A stretch of 15,067 bases of DNA. Origin: Chloroflexota bacterium (GTDB lineage: Bacteria > Chloroflexota > Anaerolineae > Anaerolineales > UBA4823). The DNA is taken from contig JAAZNS010000181.1 of assembly GCA_012798185.1 (NCBI GenBank), positions 1 to 15,067 of the forward strand. Direction: 5' to 3'. The translations under genes were made by a program, and so were the position numbers. This document shows, one piece after another, positions 7,438 through 13,989 of this stretch (positions within the stretch are counted from its first letter, which is position 1; every line of letters starts with the position of its first letter). Under the pieces are notes generated by a model. That model did no database searches and was not told where the DNA came from. It saw only the letters and a program-made list of their open reading frames with translations.

Positions 7438-8150
7438 TGTTGCTCTCAATCGAAAATCTACAGGTATCCTATGACCGCATCAGGGCATTGCACGGCATCT
7501 CGTTCGAGGTTGATGAAGGAGAGATTGTCTGCATCATTGGCGCCAATGGGGCTGGGAAAAGCACCACGCTGCGGGCAATTTCCCGGCTTATGCCCGTCGA
7601 GCCTGGCTCAAAGATGACTTTTATGGGGCAAGATCTGACCGCCTTCCAGCCCGATAAAGTGGTCAGCCAGTTAGGCATCTCGCATGTCCCTGAGGGGCGG
7701 CGTTTGTTTGGTAACCTCACGGTGATGGAAAATCTGGAACTGGCAGCCTTTGCGCGGAAAGACCGGCAGGCTGTGGAGCGGGATTATAAACTCGTTTTTA
7801 AGGTCTTTCCCCGCCTGGAAGAACGCATGAAGCAGGCTGCTGAAACCCTGAGCGGCGGCGAGCAGCAAATGCTGGCGGTTGGCCGTGCTTTGGTCAGTGC
7901 CCGTAAGATGATGCTCCTCGACGAACCATCGATGGGTTTGGCTCCTCTGTTAATGGGCAATGTATTCGACGCCCTGCGGGAAATTAATAAAGAAGGCACC
8001 ACCATCTTGCTGGTGGAGCAGAATGCGCGTATGGCATTAAAATTTGCCAGCCGCGGCTATGTTCTAGAGAATGGCAATATCGTTCTCGAGGGCCGTTCTG
8101 AAGATTTACTTGCCAACCCGGAGGTGAAGAAGGCATATTTAGGAGGCTAA
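7437..8150 (+). CDS. livF: Branched-chain amino-acid-type ABC transporter ATPase LivF
   Basis: 237 residues, full length for LivF. Walker A is GANGAGKS (35-42), the HVPEGR segment (83-88) is a LivF hallmark, the signature is LSGGEQQ (138-144), and Walker B is MMLLDEP with catalytic Glu163. The switch position reads LVEQN, with Gln195 instead of His, which is usual in LivF and means the LivG/LivF pair is asymmetric. The stop of livG and the ATG of livF share one base (TGATG), and a strong ribosome site AGGAGGTG (7421-7428) lies 8 nt before the start inside livG, so the ATPases should be made in balanced amounts. It is the last gene of the operon; the fold-back element at 8181-8310 begins 30 bp downstream. 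Confidence 0.94.
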   Translation: MLLSIENLQVSYDRIRALHGISFEVDEGEIVCIIGANGAGKSTTLRAISRLMPVEPGSKMTFMGQDLTAFQPDKVVSQLGISHVPEGRRLFGNLTVMENLELAAFARKDRQAVERDYKLVFKVFPRLEERMKQAAETLSGGEQQMLAVGRALVSARKMMLLDEPSMGLAPLLMGNVFDALREINKEGTTILLVEQNARMALKFASRGYVLENGNIVLEGRSEDLLANPEVKKAYLGG

Positions 8151-8180
8151 ACGCCTGATTGGTTTTGCTTATATCGATAG

Positions 8181-8310
8181 AAGAGGTTATCCCTAAAGCA
8201 GATCGTCAACTTGAGCGCGGCGAAGTATCTTTATGTTAACTTATTAGACAATCAGCTTCGTGAAACGCTCAACATATCACAAGACATTTCTGACTTTTGG
8301 ACAACCTCTT
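8181..8310. repeat. 130-bp fold-back (imperfect palindrome) element after livF
   Basis: The ends AAGAGGTTATCC (8181-8192) and GGACAACCTCTT (8299-8310) are complementary at 11 of 12 positions. Further in, TTGAGCG (8211-8217) pairs with CGCTCAA (8266-8272) and CGAAG (8221-8225) with CTTCG (8256-8260). The inner part (about 8205-8275) has the same order of blocks as the repeat cluster at 10641-10884, namely GTCA, then TGAG-GCG, then GCGAAG-ATCT, then the mirror image, so it looks like a decayed copy of that family. It may serve as the 3' end of the liv transcript. Confidence 0.5.
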
Positions 8311-8317
8311 TTATCCT

Positions 8318-8649
8318 TTATACCTGTTTAGCAAATTTTTCCATTCGTTCAGCCTGGCAATAAATCAATCGTTTCGAAATTCTCCCATCCGTTTTCCTTT
8401 TTTTAAATGAATTATCTGCAGCGCAACTTTCACAACCACACACCTTTTTACCTGCAGATGGTGAAGATAAGAGGATTTTTTTTTCAATGTTTCTATAACA
8501 ACAATTTCCGCCAAACCTTGCATTTCCCAAGTCTCAGTCAGCAAAGTTATGTGCAGGTCATTCTCAATATTTAACAGATGATCGGAAGCCTGCGGAAGGA
8601 GCAGGAATTGCTGCAAGTCTAACGTTTCGCAGGAAAAATCATCACTCCC
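8318..8649 (-). pseudogene. Possible frameshifted small gene (unidentified)
   Basis: On the minus strand one frame is open from 8649 to 8365 and reads plausibly as protein (it includes NIENDLHITLLTETWEMQG, TTG start possible at 8616). It would continue best if the frame changed at the run of nine A residues (plus-strand T at 8476-8484) into the frame that ends with a TAA at 8318-8320. That second frame has a cysteine cluster (KKVCGCESC) and a basic tail (GRISKRLIYCQAERMEKF). Joined, they give about 100 residues. I do not recognise the family. Decay, a sequencing slip or frameshifting at the A run could each explain it, and it may simply be non-coding. Confidence 0.2.
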
Positions 8650-8755
8650 TTAATAAATGGGTAGGGATTATTGCTTACATTCTTTCCCACACTTATCGAT
8701 AAAACTTAGGGTTATCATTTTAAAAAATTTAAACCTTACAATTCCATTAATACCC

Positions 8756-8784
8756 TTGATTAATTTAGGGATATGCAGTATATT
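8756..8784 (+). promoter_or_regulatory. Promoter within an imperfect palindrome, upstream of the ATP-grasp gene
   Basis: TTGATT (8756-8761), a 17-bp spacer and TATATT (8779-8784), a 5/6 match to the -10 box. The -35 lies inside an imperfect palindrome, CCCTTGATTAATTTAGGG at 8753-8770 (14 of 18 positions symmetric). Transcription would begin near 8791, immediately before the structured segment at 8796-8882. Confidence 0.45.
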
Positions 8785-8846
8785 TTCGACGCATTATGAA
8801 AGAGTCTGATGACCCTGGGCATTCTATAAAAGCCCAAACCCGCGTG

Positions 8847-8882
8847 AAACTACCCGGTCAGGGGAAGACGGGTAGGTTTTTA
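8847..8882 (+). terminator. Terminator-like hairpin in the leader of the ATP-grasp/GNAT genes
   Basis: CTACCCG (8850-8856) pairs perfectly with CGGGTAG (8869-8875) around a 12-nt loop, and five T residues (8877-8881) follow one base later. Upstream A residues could pair with that T run. With the promoter at 8756-8784 it would define a transcript of about 90 nt. A second hairpin TGGGC/GCCCA (8816-8820 with 8832-8836) precedes it, and TGACC (8810-8814) is complementary to GGTCA (8856-8860) at the loop edge, so an alternative or pseudoknotted fold is possible. It may act as an attenuator for the genes at 9126-10612 or end a small RNA. Confidence 0.45.
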
Positions 8883-9125
8883 TTTAATTTGGTCGAATTA
8901 CCCAAAGACCTTGATGACAGCCTTGAGGATTGGGTTCCCAACTCTCCCCGACCCGAAATTACCCCCTCATACCTCTATAACTTACATAAAACATTGCGCG
9001 TTTACGACTGCCGCTTGAGATATCCATAGAAGCCGGCAGCATAAACCAGACATTCTGGATGTCGTTGCGCGCTATTTAACCATGCCTGTTAGTTGTATCT
9101 TAACTTAATAATATCCGAGGCAACC

Positions 9126-10145
9126 ATGAAAGAGAGAGATTTCCAAATCGCTGTTTTATACAATGATGAACAAAAAACTGTTTACGGAGACCCGCAAGAT
9201 CTGATCGCTCTGCAATACACCACCATAGTAGCCGCTTTACTGCATGAGGCGCTATTGTTGCGCGGTTACCCTGCGGTGAAGATAGCTGTGGAGGATTCTC
9301 TGGATGAGCTGCATGAAAAGCTTCAAGGCTATTCACCTGAGGATACATTTATCCTGGATAACTGTGACGGCTTCAATGGCAACAATATGGCAGCGGTATC
9401 GGTGTTGGAACTGATCGAGAATATGGGTTTCAAACATACCGGCGCCCCTGCCCATGTAGTAGCACTGTGCACCGATAAAGTCCGCGCTAAAAAACGATTG
9501 ATGCAATGCGGTATTCCAACACCGGCGTATCAAATCTTTAAGCACCCGGCGGGAGAGATTAACCTGCCGTTTCCTCTCATTGTAAAACCAGCCAAAGAAG
9601 ATGGCAGCCTGGGTATTGATTTATCTTCAGTGGTAACGACTCCCAAAGATTTATATGCCCGCATTGATTATGTATTGCATCAATACCGCCAGCCGGCTCT
9701 GGTTGAGCAATTCATCCCCGGACGGGAATTTGCAGTGGCAATGTGGGGGAATAAAGAAGTGGAAGCAATGCCAATTTCGGAGGAAGATTATTCCTGGGTG
9801 AAGGATCCACTGCAATGTCTGATCACCTATGAAGCCAAATGGCTGTCCGAATCCCCTTATTATCAAAACATTGTGGTGCGCTGTCCGGCTGATCTCACCG
9901 TCGAGGAGGAGCTGCTGGTAAAATCGACTGCCATCTGTGCTTACCGGGCAATCGGGCTACGCGATCTAGGGCGCGTGGACATGCGTTACGATAACGGTAT
10001 CCCTTATATTCTGGATATCAACGAGCTTCCCGATCTGGCGCCCGATTCGGGTTTCGCCCGCACGGCTGCCATTGCCGGCTATACCTATGCCGATACAGTA
10101 GAGCGTATTGTTCGTTTTGCTTTGGAACGTGAGGGCTGGTTATGA
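9126..10145 (+). CDS. ATP-grasp ligase related to D-alanine-D-alanine ligase
   Basis: 339 residues. The architecture is that of D-Ala-D-Ala ligase: an N-terminal Rossmann-like domain with a DNCDGFNGN segment near residues 78-87, then the ATP-grasp domain with Lys118, FPLIVKPAKEDGSLGID (Lys154 and a glycine-rich loop at 160-163), LVEQFIPGREF (191-202), GRVDMRY (Asp285) and LDINELPDLAPDSGF. The last motif carries the metal ligands as Asp297 and Asn299, with Asp replacing the usual Glu, and lacks the NT-PG ending of true Ddl. It therefore probably joins a carboxylate to an amine at ATP cost through an acyl-phosphate, but the substrates need not be D-alanine. The ATG at 9126 follows GAGG by about 6 nt; an in-frame start at 9093 is less likely. 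It overlaps the GNAT gene by 4 bp (ATGA), so the two proteins likely act in one pathway. Confidence 0.85.
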   Translation: MKERDFQIAVLYNDEQKTVYGDPQDLIALQYTTIVAALLHEALLLRGYPAVKIAVEDSLDELHEKLQGYSPEDTFILDNCDGFNGNNMAAVSVLELIENMGFKHTGAPAHVVALCTDKVRAKKRLMQCGIPTPAYQIFKHPAGEINLPFPLIVKPAKEDGSLGIDLSSVVTTPKDLYARIDYVLHQYRQPALVEQFIPGREFAVAMWGNKEVEAMPISEEDYSWVKDPLQCLITYEAKWLSESPYYQNIVVRCPADLTVEEELLVKSTAICAYRAIGLRDLGRVDMRYDNGIPYILDINELPDLAPDSGFARTAAIAGYTYADTVERIVRFALEREGWL

Positions 10146-10612
10146 TCGATTCGCCTCTCAGCAATGACGGCGCTGATATTAAAAAAGTGGCTGAATCAAC
10201 CGGCTTTTTTTCACAAGAAGAAGTCGATTGTGTGGCGGAATTATGGCAGGATTATTTGGAAAAAGGTGCTGCAGGAAGCGGTTACTATTTCCTGGTCGAT
10301 CGTCAGGATAGCAAACTGCGCGGTTTCGCCTGCTTTGGTCCACGCGCCCTGACAGAGGGGACCTACGACCTTTTCTGGATTGCTGTCGATAAAGCATTTC
10401 AGGGTCAAGGGGTGGGCAAAGCGTTAATGCATGAAGCAGAGCAGGAAATCAAACGCCTAGGCGGGCGGCTGGTGATTGTGGAGACATCCGGTCAGCCAAA
10501 GTATGAACCAACCCGCGCTTTCTACCACGCCGCGGGTTATACCCACGAAGCGACACTGAAAAATTTTTACCACGAGGGGGATGATTTGGTGATTTTCACG
10601 AGGAAGCTGTAG
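10142..10612 (+). CDS. GNAT-family N-acetyltransferase
   Basis: 156 residues, single-domain length for this superfamily. The acetyl-CoA pyrophosphate-binding motif A is clear: WIAVDKAFQGQGVGKALM (79-96), with Q-G-Q-G-V-G as the phosphate loop. Motif B is the segment EPTRAFYHAAGYTHEA (122-137), where the FY--AGY pattern is typical. It should transfer an acetyl group from acetyl-CoA to an amine in the cytoplasm; the acceptor is unknown. Its ATG lies inside the last codons of the ATP-grasp gene (4-bp overlap), so translation is coupled. A plausible but unproven scheme is that one enzyme makes or uses an amino-acid conjugate and the other acetylates it, for a modified dipeptide, a cell-wall precursor or detoxification. 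No terminator is seen immediately after it; the repeat cluster begins 29 bp downstream. Confidence 0.87.
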   Translation: MIDSPLSNDGADIKKVAESTGFFSQEEVDCVAELWQDYLEKGAAGSGYYFLVDRQDSKLRGFACFGPRALTEGTYDLFWIAVDKAFQGQGVGKALMHEAEQEIKRLGGRLVIVETSGQPKYEPTRAFYHAAGYTHEATLKNFYHEGDDLVIFTRKL

Positions 10613-11075
10613 GGAAAAAGCCTTCAGCAATCAGCCATCAGATCTATTGTCAGACTCTTCGCTCCATTTGTCATTCTGAGGAGCGTTCTCTGCGACGAAG
10701 AATCTATTGTTAGATTCTTCGCTCCATTTGTCATTCTGAGGAGCGTTCTTTGCGACGAAGAATCTATTATCAGATTCTTCGCTTCGCTCAGAATGACAGA
10801 ATCCTTGAATCCCATCGCTCCATTTGTCATTCTGAGGAGCGTCCTCCGCGACGAAGAATCTATTATCAGATTCTTCGCTGTTTCGCGCGATAAGTGACGG
10901 TATTGTAGAAGCGGGAGATTTTGTTTAGATCTTGTGTCATGATTTCTGACCGATAATTACTGGATTTTAAGGTTTGCTAAAGAGTAGGAAAATTTACCCC
11001 AAAATTATGTGATTATCAATACTTTCTTTGTGCGGTGCAAATTTGTAGTTTATAATCGGTAATTTTTTCTCCCCT
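10613..11075. other. Intergenic region between convergent GNAT and expansin genes
   Basis: Its first half is the hairpin repeat cluster (10641-10884). The rest (10885-11075) is A+T-rich with no gene, no clear intrinsic terminator and no clear promoter. Confidence 0.6.
10641..10884. repeat. Cluster of TGTCATTCTGAG / GAAGAATCT hairpin repeats
   Basis: TGTCATTCTGAGGAGCG occurs three times in the same orientation (10669-10685, 10729-10745, 10825-10841), the first two exactly 60 bp apart, and an inverted version TGTCATTCTGAGCGAAGCG is read on the minus strand at 10780-10798. After each direct copy comes the hairpin GAAGAATCT / AGATTCTTC with a 6-nt loop (10697-10720, 10757-10780, 10853-10876). 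The first hairpin at 10641-10660 is partial. These are dispersed, non-coding repeats; similar units are known from Chloroflexota and some other bacterial genomes. Located between convergent genes, they may also work as bidirectional transcription ends. Confidence 0.85.
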
Positions 11076-11819
11076 CTATGGTCCCACCGGAAACTGCTTT
11101 GCCCCATTCACAGAACCACCCGGAGTGTGTGATATGCCGCTATCTGTAAGCACATGACCGTACCAATCGGTCACCCGGAAAGTGAAAGGTCCTGTCCCCA
11201 TGCCTGGATTGGTCTGCACGAAGTAATTCCAAGAGGTACGCGGCACCTCGATCCATTCGCTTCCTCGTAAATATTCCAGTTTGGCGATGGGGTTGCGGTG
11301 ATTGCGTATCTGCACCGCTGTCCACCACTGGTTGCTGGCATCCATGAAATGATAAGCGATGGGACCTGCCAATTGCGGGCTAATCACCTGCCAAGTGATG
11401 TTCACCCGCCCCAGTGGCAGGTCGTCAATTTGAGCAAAGGCTTCCTGACTCAAATCAAGGTGCCCTGCTTTACATTCCGGGCACAGGTCGACAATACGGA
11501 CTATTACTTCCCCTTTTGAACCAATCACGTGCACATACGCGCCGCAGTAGGAAGCATTATTGTACTCATCGGCGTTCATAGCAGCCACCATTAAATCGTC
11601 CGGCGAGGCGTCGAACGAACAGGCACCCTCACCGTTGGCGTCGTAATATGTGGCAATGCCCTGGTGGATCGGATTGGAATTGGACTTGAACACCATTGGC
11701 AGGTAGATCGTGTGATCATAGAACGATTGGCTGTGAATCGGAGTAGAACGCGGCGAGATCACGAATAATAAAGCAATAAATAAAATTAATTTGCCTTTAT
11801 GGGTCGATTTAGGATGCAT
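11076..11819 (-). CDS. Secreted bacterial expansin (double-psi beta-barrel plus expansin C-terminal domain)
   Basis: 247 residues from the ATG at 11817-11819. The N terminus is a signal peptide (basic residues, hydrophobic core LILFIALLFVI, cleavage likely near residue 30), followed by IYLPMVFK, a segment typical of exported Anaerolineae proteins. Residues 53-147 form a double-psi beta-barrel: GIATYYDANG at the start and IVDLCPECKAGHLDLS, where Asp111 matches the essential Asp of Bacillus subtilis expansin EXLX1 (DLYPE). Residues 150-247 match the C-terminal cellulose-binding domain (CBM63): QWWTAVQIRNHRNPI carries the paired tryptophans (165-166) and WNYFVQTN the third aromatic (Tyr199). Cys67, Cys92, Cys113 and Cys116 could form two disulfides. 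Expansins loosen cellulose-xyloglucan or cell-wall networks without hydrolysis. A longer in-frame start at 11951 (291 residues) would bury the signal peptide and is less likely. It is divergent from gatC. Confidence 0.88.
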   Translation of the reverse strand: MHPKSTHKGKLILFIALLFVISPRSTPIHSQSFYDHTIYLPMVFKSNSNPIHQGIATYYDANGEGACSFDASPDDLMVAAMNADEYNNASYCGAYVHVIGSKGEVIVRIVDLCPECKAGHLDLSQEAFAQIDDLPLGRVNITWQVISPQLAGPIAYHFMDASNQWWTAVQIRNHRNPIAKLEYLRGSEWIEVPRTSWNYFVQTNPGMGTGPFTFRVTDWYGHVLTDSGISHTPGGSVNGAKQFPVGP

Positions 11820-11930
11820 TATGAATTTCCAAAAGAGAAATACTTTCCCCAAGTGCCAAATCCGGTCGGCTGATAATTCGTGAGATTCAGGATTATGGAT
11901 GAATAGCTTATGCATAAAATATGATGTCAA

Positions 11931-11936
11931 ATTATA
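11931..11936 (-). promoter_or_regulatory. Possible -10 box for the expansin gene
   Basis: The minus strand reads TATAAT here, which would start transcription near 11925 and leave about 105 nt before the ATG at 11819. No good -35 box is placed 17 bp upstream, so this is weak. If correct, it excludes the longer start at 11951. Confidence 0.25.
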
Positions 11937-12081
11937 AGAGATGCCGATCATTATTGTGTTATTAATGGCTTAAGGTTATCTATTACTGCACTTTGAAAAT
12001 CCATAACAGAAAACTGATAACGGCAATTGCGCTCACATCATGATCGCAGTCATTGTGCCATTTCCTAACCCGTGATGCTCG

Positions 12082-12090
12082 TGTTATAAT
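12082..12090 (+). promoter_or_regulatory. Extended -10 promoter placing gatC on a leaderless transcript
   Basis: TGTTATAAT is a perfect extended -10 (TG-N-TATAAT). Only six bases separate it from the gatC ATG at 12097, so transcription should begin at or next to the A of the start codon. No Shine-Dalgarno sequence precedes gatC. The -35 region is poor, as is usual for extended -10 promoters. Confidence 0.6.
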
Positions 12091-12096
12091 TTCAGA

Positions 12097-12390
12097 ATGA
12101 GTTTAACGCTTGCAGAAGTGGAGCACATCGCTGAGCTGGCGCGCCTGGCACTTTCCGACCAGGAGAAAGCCAGGTTTTGCGAGCAACTTTCCGATATTTT
12201 AGAGTATGCCGCCCGTCTACAAGCATTGGACACCACGAGCATCCCCCCAACCGCCAGCGTTCTGCCCGAACGCAGCGTGCTACGCGCTGACGAGGCACAT
12301 CCTGGACTGCCCGTGCAAGAATTATTAAGGAATGCCCCGAAGATCGAGGCGGGCCAATTTTGCGTTCCCCCTGTCCTTGAATTGGACTGA
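12097..12390 (+). CDS. gatC: Asp-tRNA(Asn)/Glu-tRNA(Gln) amidotransferase subunit C
   Basis: 97 residues, the normal size. The sequence VEHIAELARLALSDQEK and later QLSDILEYAARLQALDT are the conserved helices of GatC, followed by the extended, proline-containing tail (PERSVLRADEAHPGLP) that wraps around GatA. GatC stabilises the GatCAB complex, which converts Glu-tRNA(Gln) to Gln-tRNA(Gln) and/or Asp-tRNA(Asn) to Asn-tRNA(Asn) in organisms that lack the direct synthetases. The start at 12097 lies 6 bp after the -10 box, with no ribosome site (see the promoter). It is 19 bp before gatA, forming an operon. Confidence 0.93.
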   Translation: MSLTLAEVEHIAELARLALSDQEKARFCEQLSDILEYAARLQALDTTSIPPTASVLPERSVLRADEAHPGLPVQELLRNAPKIEAGQFCVPPVLELD

Positions 12391-12409
12391 ACGCTTTTAG
12401 TGTAACCAT

Positions 12410-13900
12410 ATGAATACAATTACCGGACTGACCTTGAGCCAGCTTGTTCATGGTTTGCGTACTGGCGATTTTTCCAGCCGTGAAGCCGTGCAGGCATATT
12501 TAGAACAGATCGAGCGTTTAGAACCGAACCTGCATGCTTTCATTTCCCTGGCGCCGGAGCAGGCGCTGGCACAAGCGGATATTGCCGATAGCCGGCTGGC
12601 AGCCTGGCGTAAAAGCGGGGAGAATCCAATCCCGCCCCTGCTGGGTGTGCCCATGGCGATTAAGGATGTTTTGTGTGTAGCAGGATTGCGCTGCACTGCC
12701 GGATCGCGTATTCTGGAAAACTTCATCCCGCCATTCAGTGCCACCGCTGTAGAGCGCTTGCTCGAAGCAGGGATTATTGTTCTGGGTAAGACCAATACCG
12801 ACGAATTTGCCATGGGGTCTTCCACCGAAAATTCAGGCTATTGGGTTACCCATAACCCGTGGAATCTGGAGCGGGTTCCCGGCGGCTCCAGCGGCGGAAG
12901 CGCTGCAGCGGTAGCTGCCGATATGGCACCAGCCGCCTTGGGCAGCGATACCGGAGGAAGCATCCGTCAGCCGGCAGCTTTCTGCGGCATTTCTGGCATA
13001 AAACCCACCTATGGGCGTGTTTCCCGCTACGGGCTAATTGCCTACGGCTCATCTTTGGATTGTGTAGGCGCTTTTGCCCGTCAAGTGAGCGATGTGGCTT
13101 TGATCTATAGCCTTATAGCCGGGCACGATGAACGCGACGCCACCAGCATGGATTACCCCAAGCCGCAGGTTAACCTGAATGGCAAAGATTTAAAAGGACT
13201 GCGGGTGGGAATCCCCGATGAATATTTTATTGCCGGCATTCAGGCAGAAGTGGAAGCCAGCGTACGAGAAGCCATCCAGGTTTTACAAACACTTGGCGCA
13301 GCGGTCGAAAGGGTCAGCCTGCCCCATACCGAGTATGCCTTACCGGTTTATTATCTAATCGCACCTGCCGAAGCTTCCGCCAACTTAGCACGCTTCGATG
13401 GCATCCGCTACGAACCGCGTTCTGAAGCCGAGAGCATGTGGGGTGTGTTCTATCGCACCCGCGGCGAGCGGTTCGGAGCCGAAGTGAAACGGCGCATTAT
13501 GCTGGGCACCTATGCGCTTTCGGCAGGTTATTATGATGCCTATTACGGTCAGGCGCAAAAAGTACGCACCTTGATCAAGACGGATTTCGAGCAGGCGTTC
13601 GAAAAAGTAGATCTCATCGCCGCACCGGTTGCCCCCAGCACGGCATTTCCGATTGGCCGTCACAGCGACGACCCGCTGGCGATGTATCTGGAAGATATCT
13701 TTACCCTGCCCGCCAACCTGGCGGGTGTACCCGGGCTGGTTTTTCCGGTGGGTTTTGATGCCAATGGGCTGCCGGTTGGCATGCAATTGATGGGTCCACA
13801 TTTTGGAGAGGATATCCTCTTCAAAGCCGGACATGCCTACCAGCAAGTCACCGATTGGCACCAACGGAAACCGCCCCTGATCGATAAGGCCTTCACATAA
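12410..13900 (+). CDS. gatA: Asp-tRNA(Asn)/Glu-tRNA(Gln) amidotransferase subunit A
   Basis: 496 residues, close to the usual ~485. This is the glutaminase subunit: it frees ammonia from glutamine or asparagine for use by GatB. The amidase-signature Ser-cisSer-Lys triad is complete: Lys85 in VPMAIKDVLC, cis-Ser160 in VPGGSSGGSAAA, and nucleophile Ser184 in SDTGGSIRQPAAF; the spacings (75 and 24) match the crystallised Staphylococcus aureus enzyme (79, 154, 178). The C-terminal half with TRGERFGAEVKRRIMLGTYALS and the final LPVGMQLMGPHFGED are also typical. No clear Shine-Dalgarno sequence precedes the ATG, so translation may depend on coupling to gatC. gatB does not follow; the next gene is a peptidase 102 bp downstream. 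Confidence 0.95.
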   Translation: MNTITGLTLSQLVHGLRTGDFSSREAVQAYLEQIERLEPNLHAFISLAPEQALAQADIADSRLAAWRKSGENPIPPLLGVPMAIKDVLCVAGLRCTAGSRILENFIPPFSATAVERLLEAGIIVLGKTNTDEFAMGSSTENSGYWVTHNPWNLERVPGGSSGGSAAAVAADMAPAALGSDTGGSIRQPAAFCGISGIKPTYGRVSRYGLIAYGSSLDCVGAFARQVSDVALIYSLIAGHDERDATSMDYPKPQVNLNGKDLKGLRVGIPDEYFIAGIQAEVEASVREAIQVLQTLGAAVERVSLPHTEYALPVYYLIAPAEASANLARFDGIRYEPRSEAESMWGVFYRTRGERFGAEVKRRIMLGTYALSAGYYDAYYGQAQKVRTLIKTDFEQAFEKVDLIAAPVAPSTAFPIGRHSDDPLAMYLEDIFTLPANLAGVPGLVFPVGFDANGLPVGMQLMGPHFGEDILFKAGHAYQQVTDWHQRKPPLIDKAFT

Positions 13901-13989
13901 TCCTGAGCTTAAAGAGCGAGAGTGAGATGGAAAAAATCATTTTAAAATACCCAATTTTTGAAGGCGAGGATAGGCTCACTTTCGTGACT

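Larger units (their letters stand above)
8151..9125. other. 975-bp region without a convincing intact gene
   Basis: From left to right: a fold-back repeat (8181-8310); a minus-strand stretch with two overlapping frames that join at a run of nine A residues (8318-8649), possibly a broken gene; an A+T-rich stretch (8650-8750) with a 20-nt motif resembling one in the liv operon (8689-8708); a promoter within an imperfect palindrome (8753-8784); a short structured segment ending in a terminator-like hairpin (8796-8882); and 240 bp with little recognisable beyond the small hairpin CCAGA-CAT-TCTGG (9046-9058). A 77-codon frame at 8796-9029 crosses the terminator-like hairpin and is not accepted as a gene. 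Confidence 0.5.
11820..12096. other. Divergent intergenic region between expansin gene and gatC
   Basis: 277 bp, A+T-rich. It must hold both promoters: a TATAAT on the minus strand at 11931-11936 and an extended -10 on the plus strand at 12082-12090. Nothing else is recognised. Confidence 0.5.

Noticed and set aside
8805..8850. CTGATGA followed by GTGAAAC, reminiscent of a hammerhead ribozyme core
   Set aside because: The bases between them cannot form the required stem II directly next to both motifs, and no stems I and III were found.
8850..8871. Similarity of CCCGGTCAGGGGAAGACGG to the loop region of guanidine-III (ykkC-III) riboswitches
   Set aside because: The 5' ACGAGG element of that class is not present before the hairpin, and here the ACCCG bases form the stem itself rather than the loop. 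A covariance search could settle it.
8796..9029. 77-codon plus-strand frame starting just after the promoter at 8756-8784
   Set aside because: It runs through the terminator-like hairpin, has no ribosome site, and the product resembles no family I know. RNA structure explains the segment better.
10624..10830. 68-codon minus-strand frame with repeated RTLLRMTNGA
   Set aside because: It is only the translation of the TGTCATTCTGAG repeats, a well-known source of false genes.
10641..10884. Possible CRISPR array because of regularly spaced repeats
   Set aside because: Copies are only three, one is inverted, the intervals are themselves repeats rather than unique spacers, and no cas genes are present.
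11820..11951. Longer expansin start at 11951
   Set aside because: It would place 44 residues before a clear signal peptide and begin upstream of the possible -10 box at 11931-11936.
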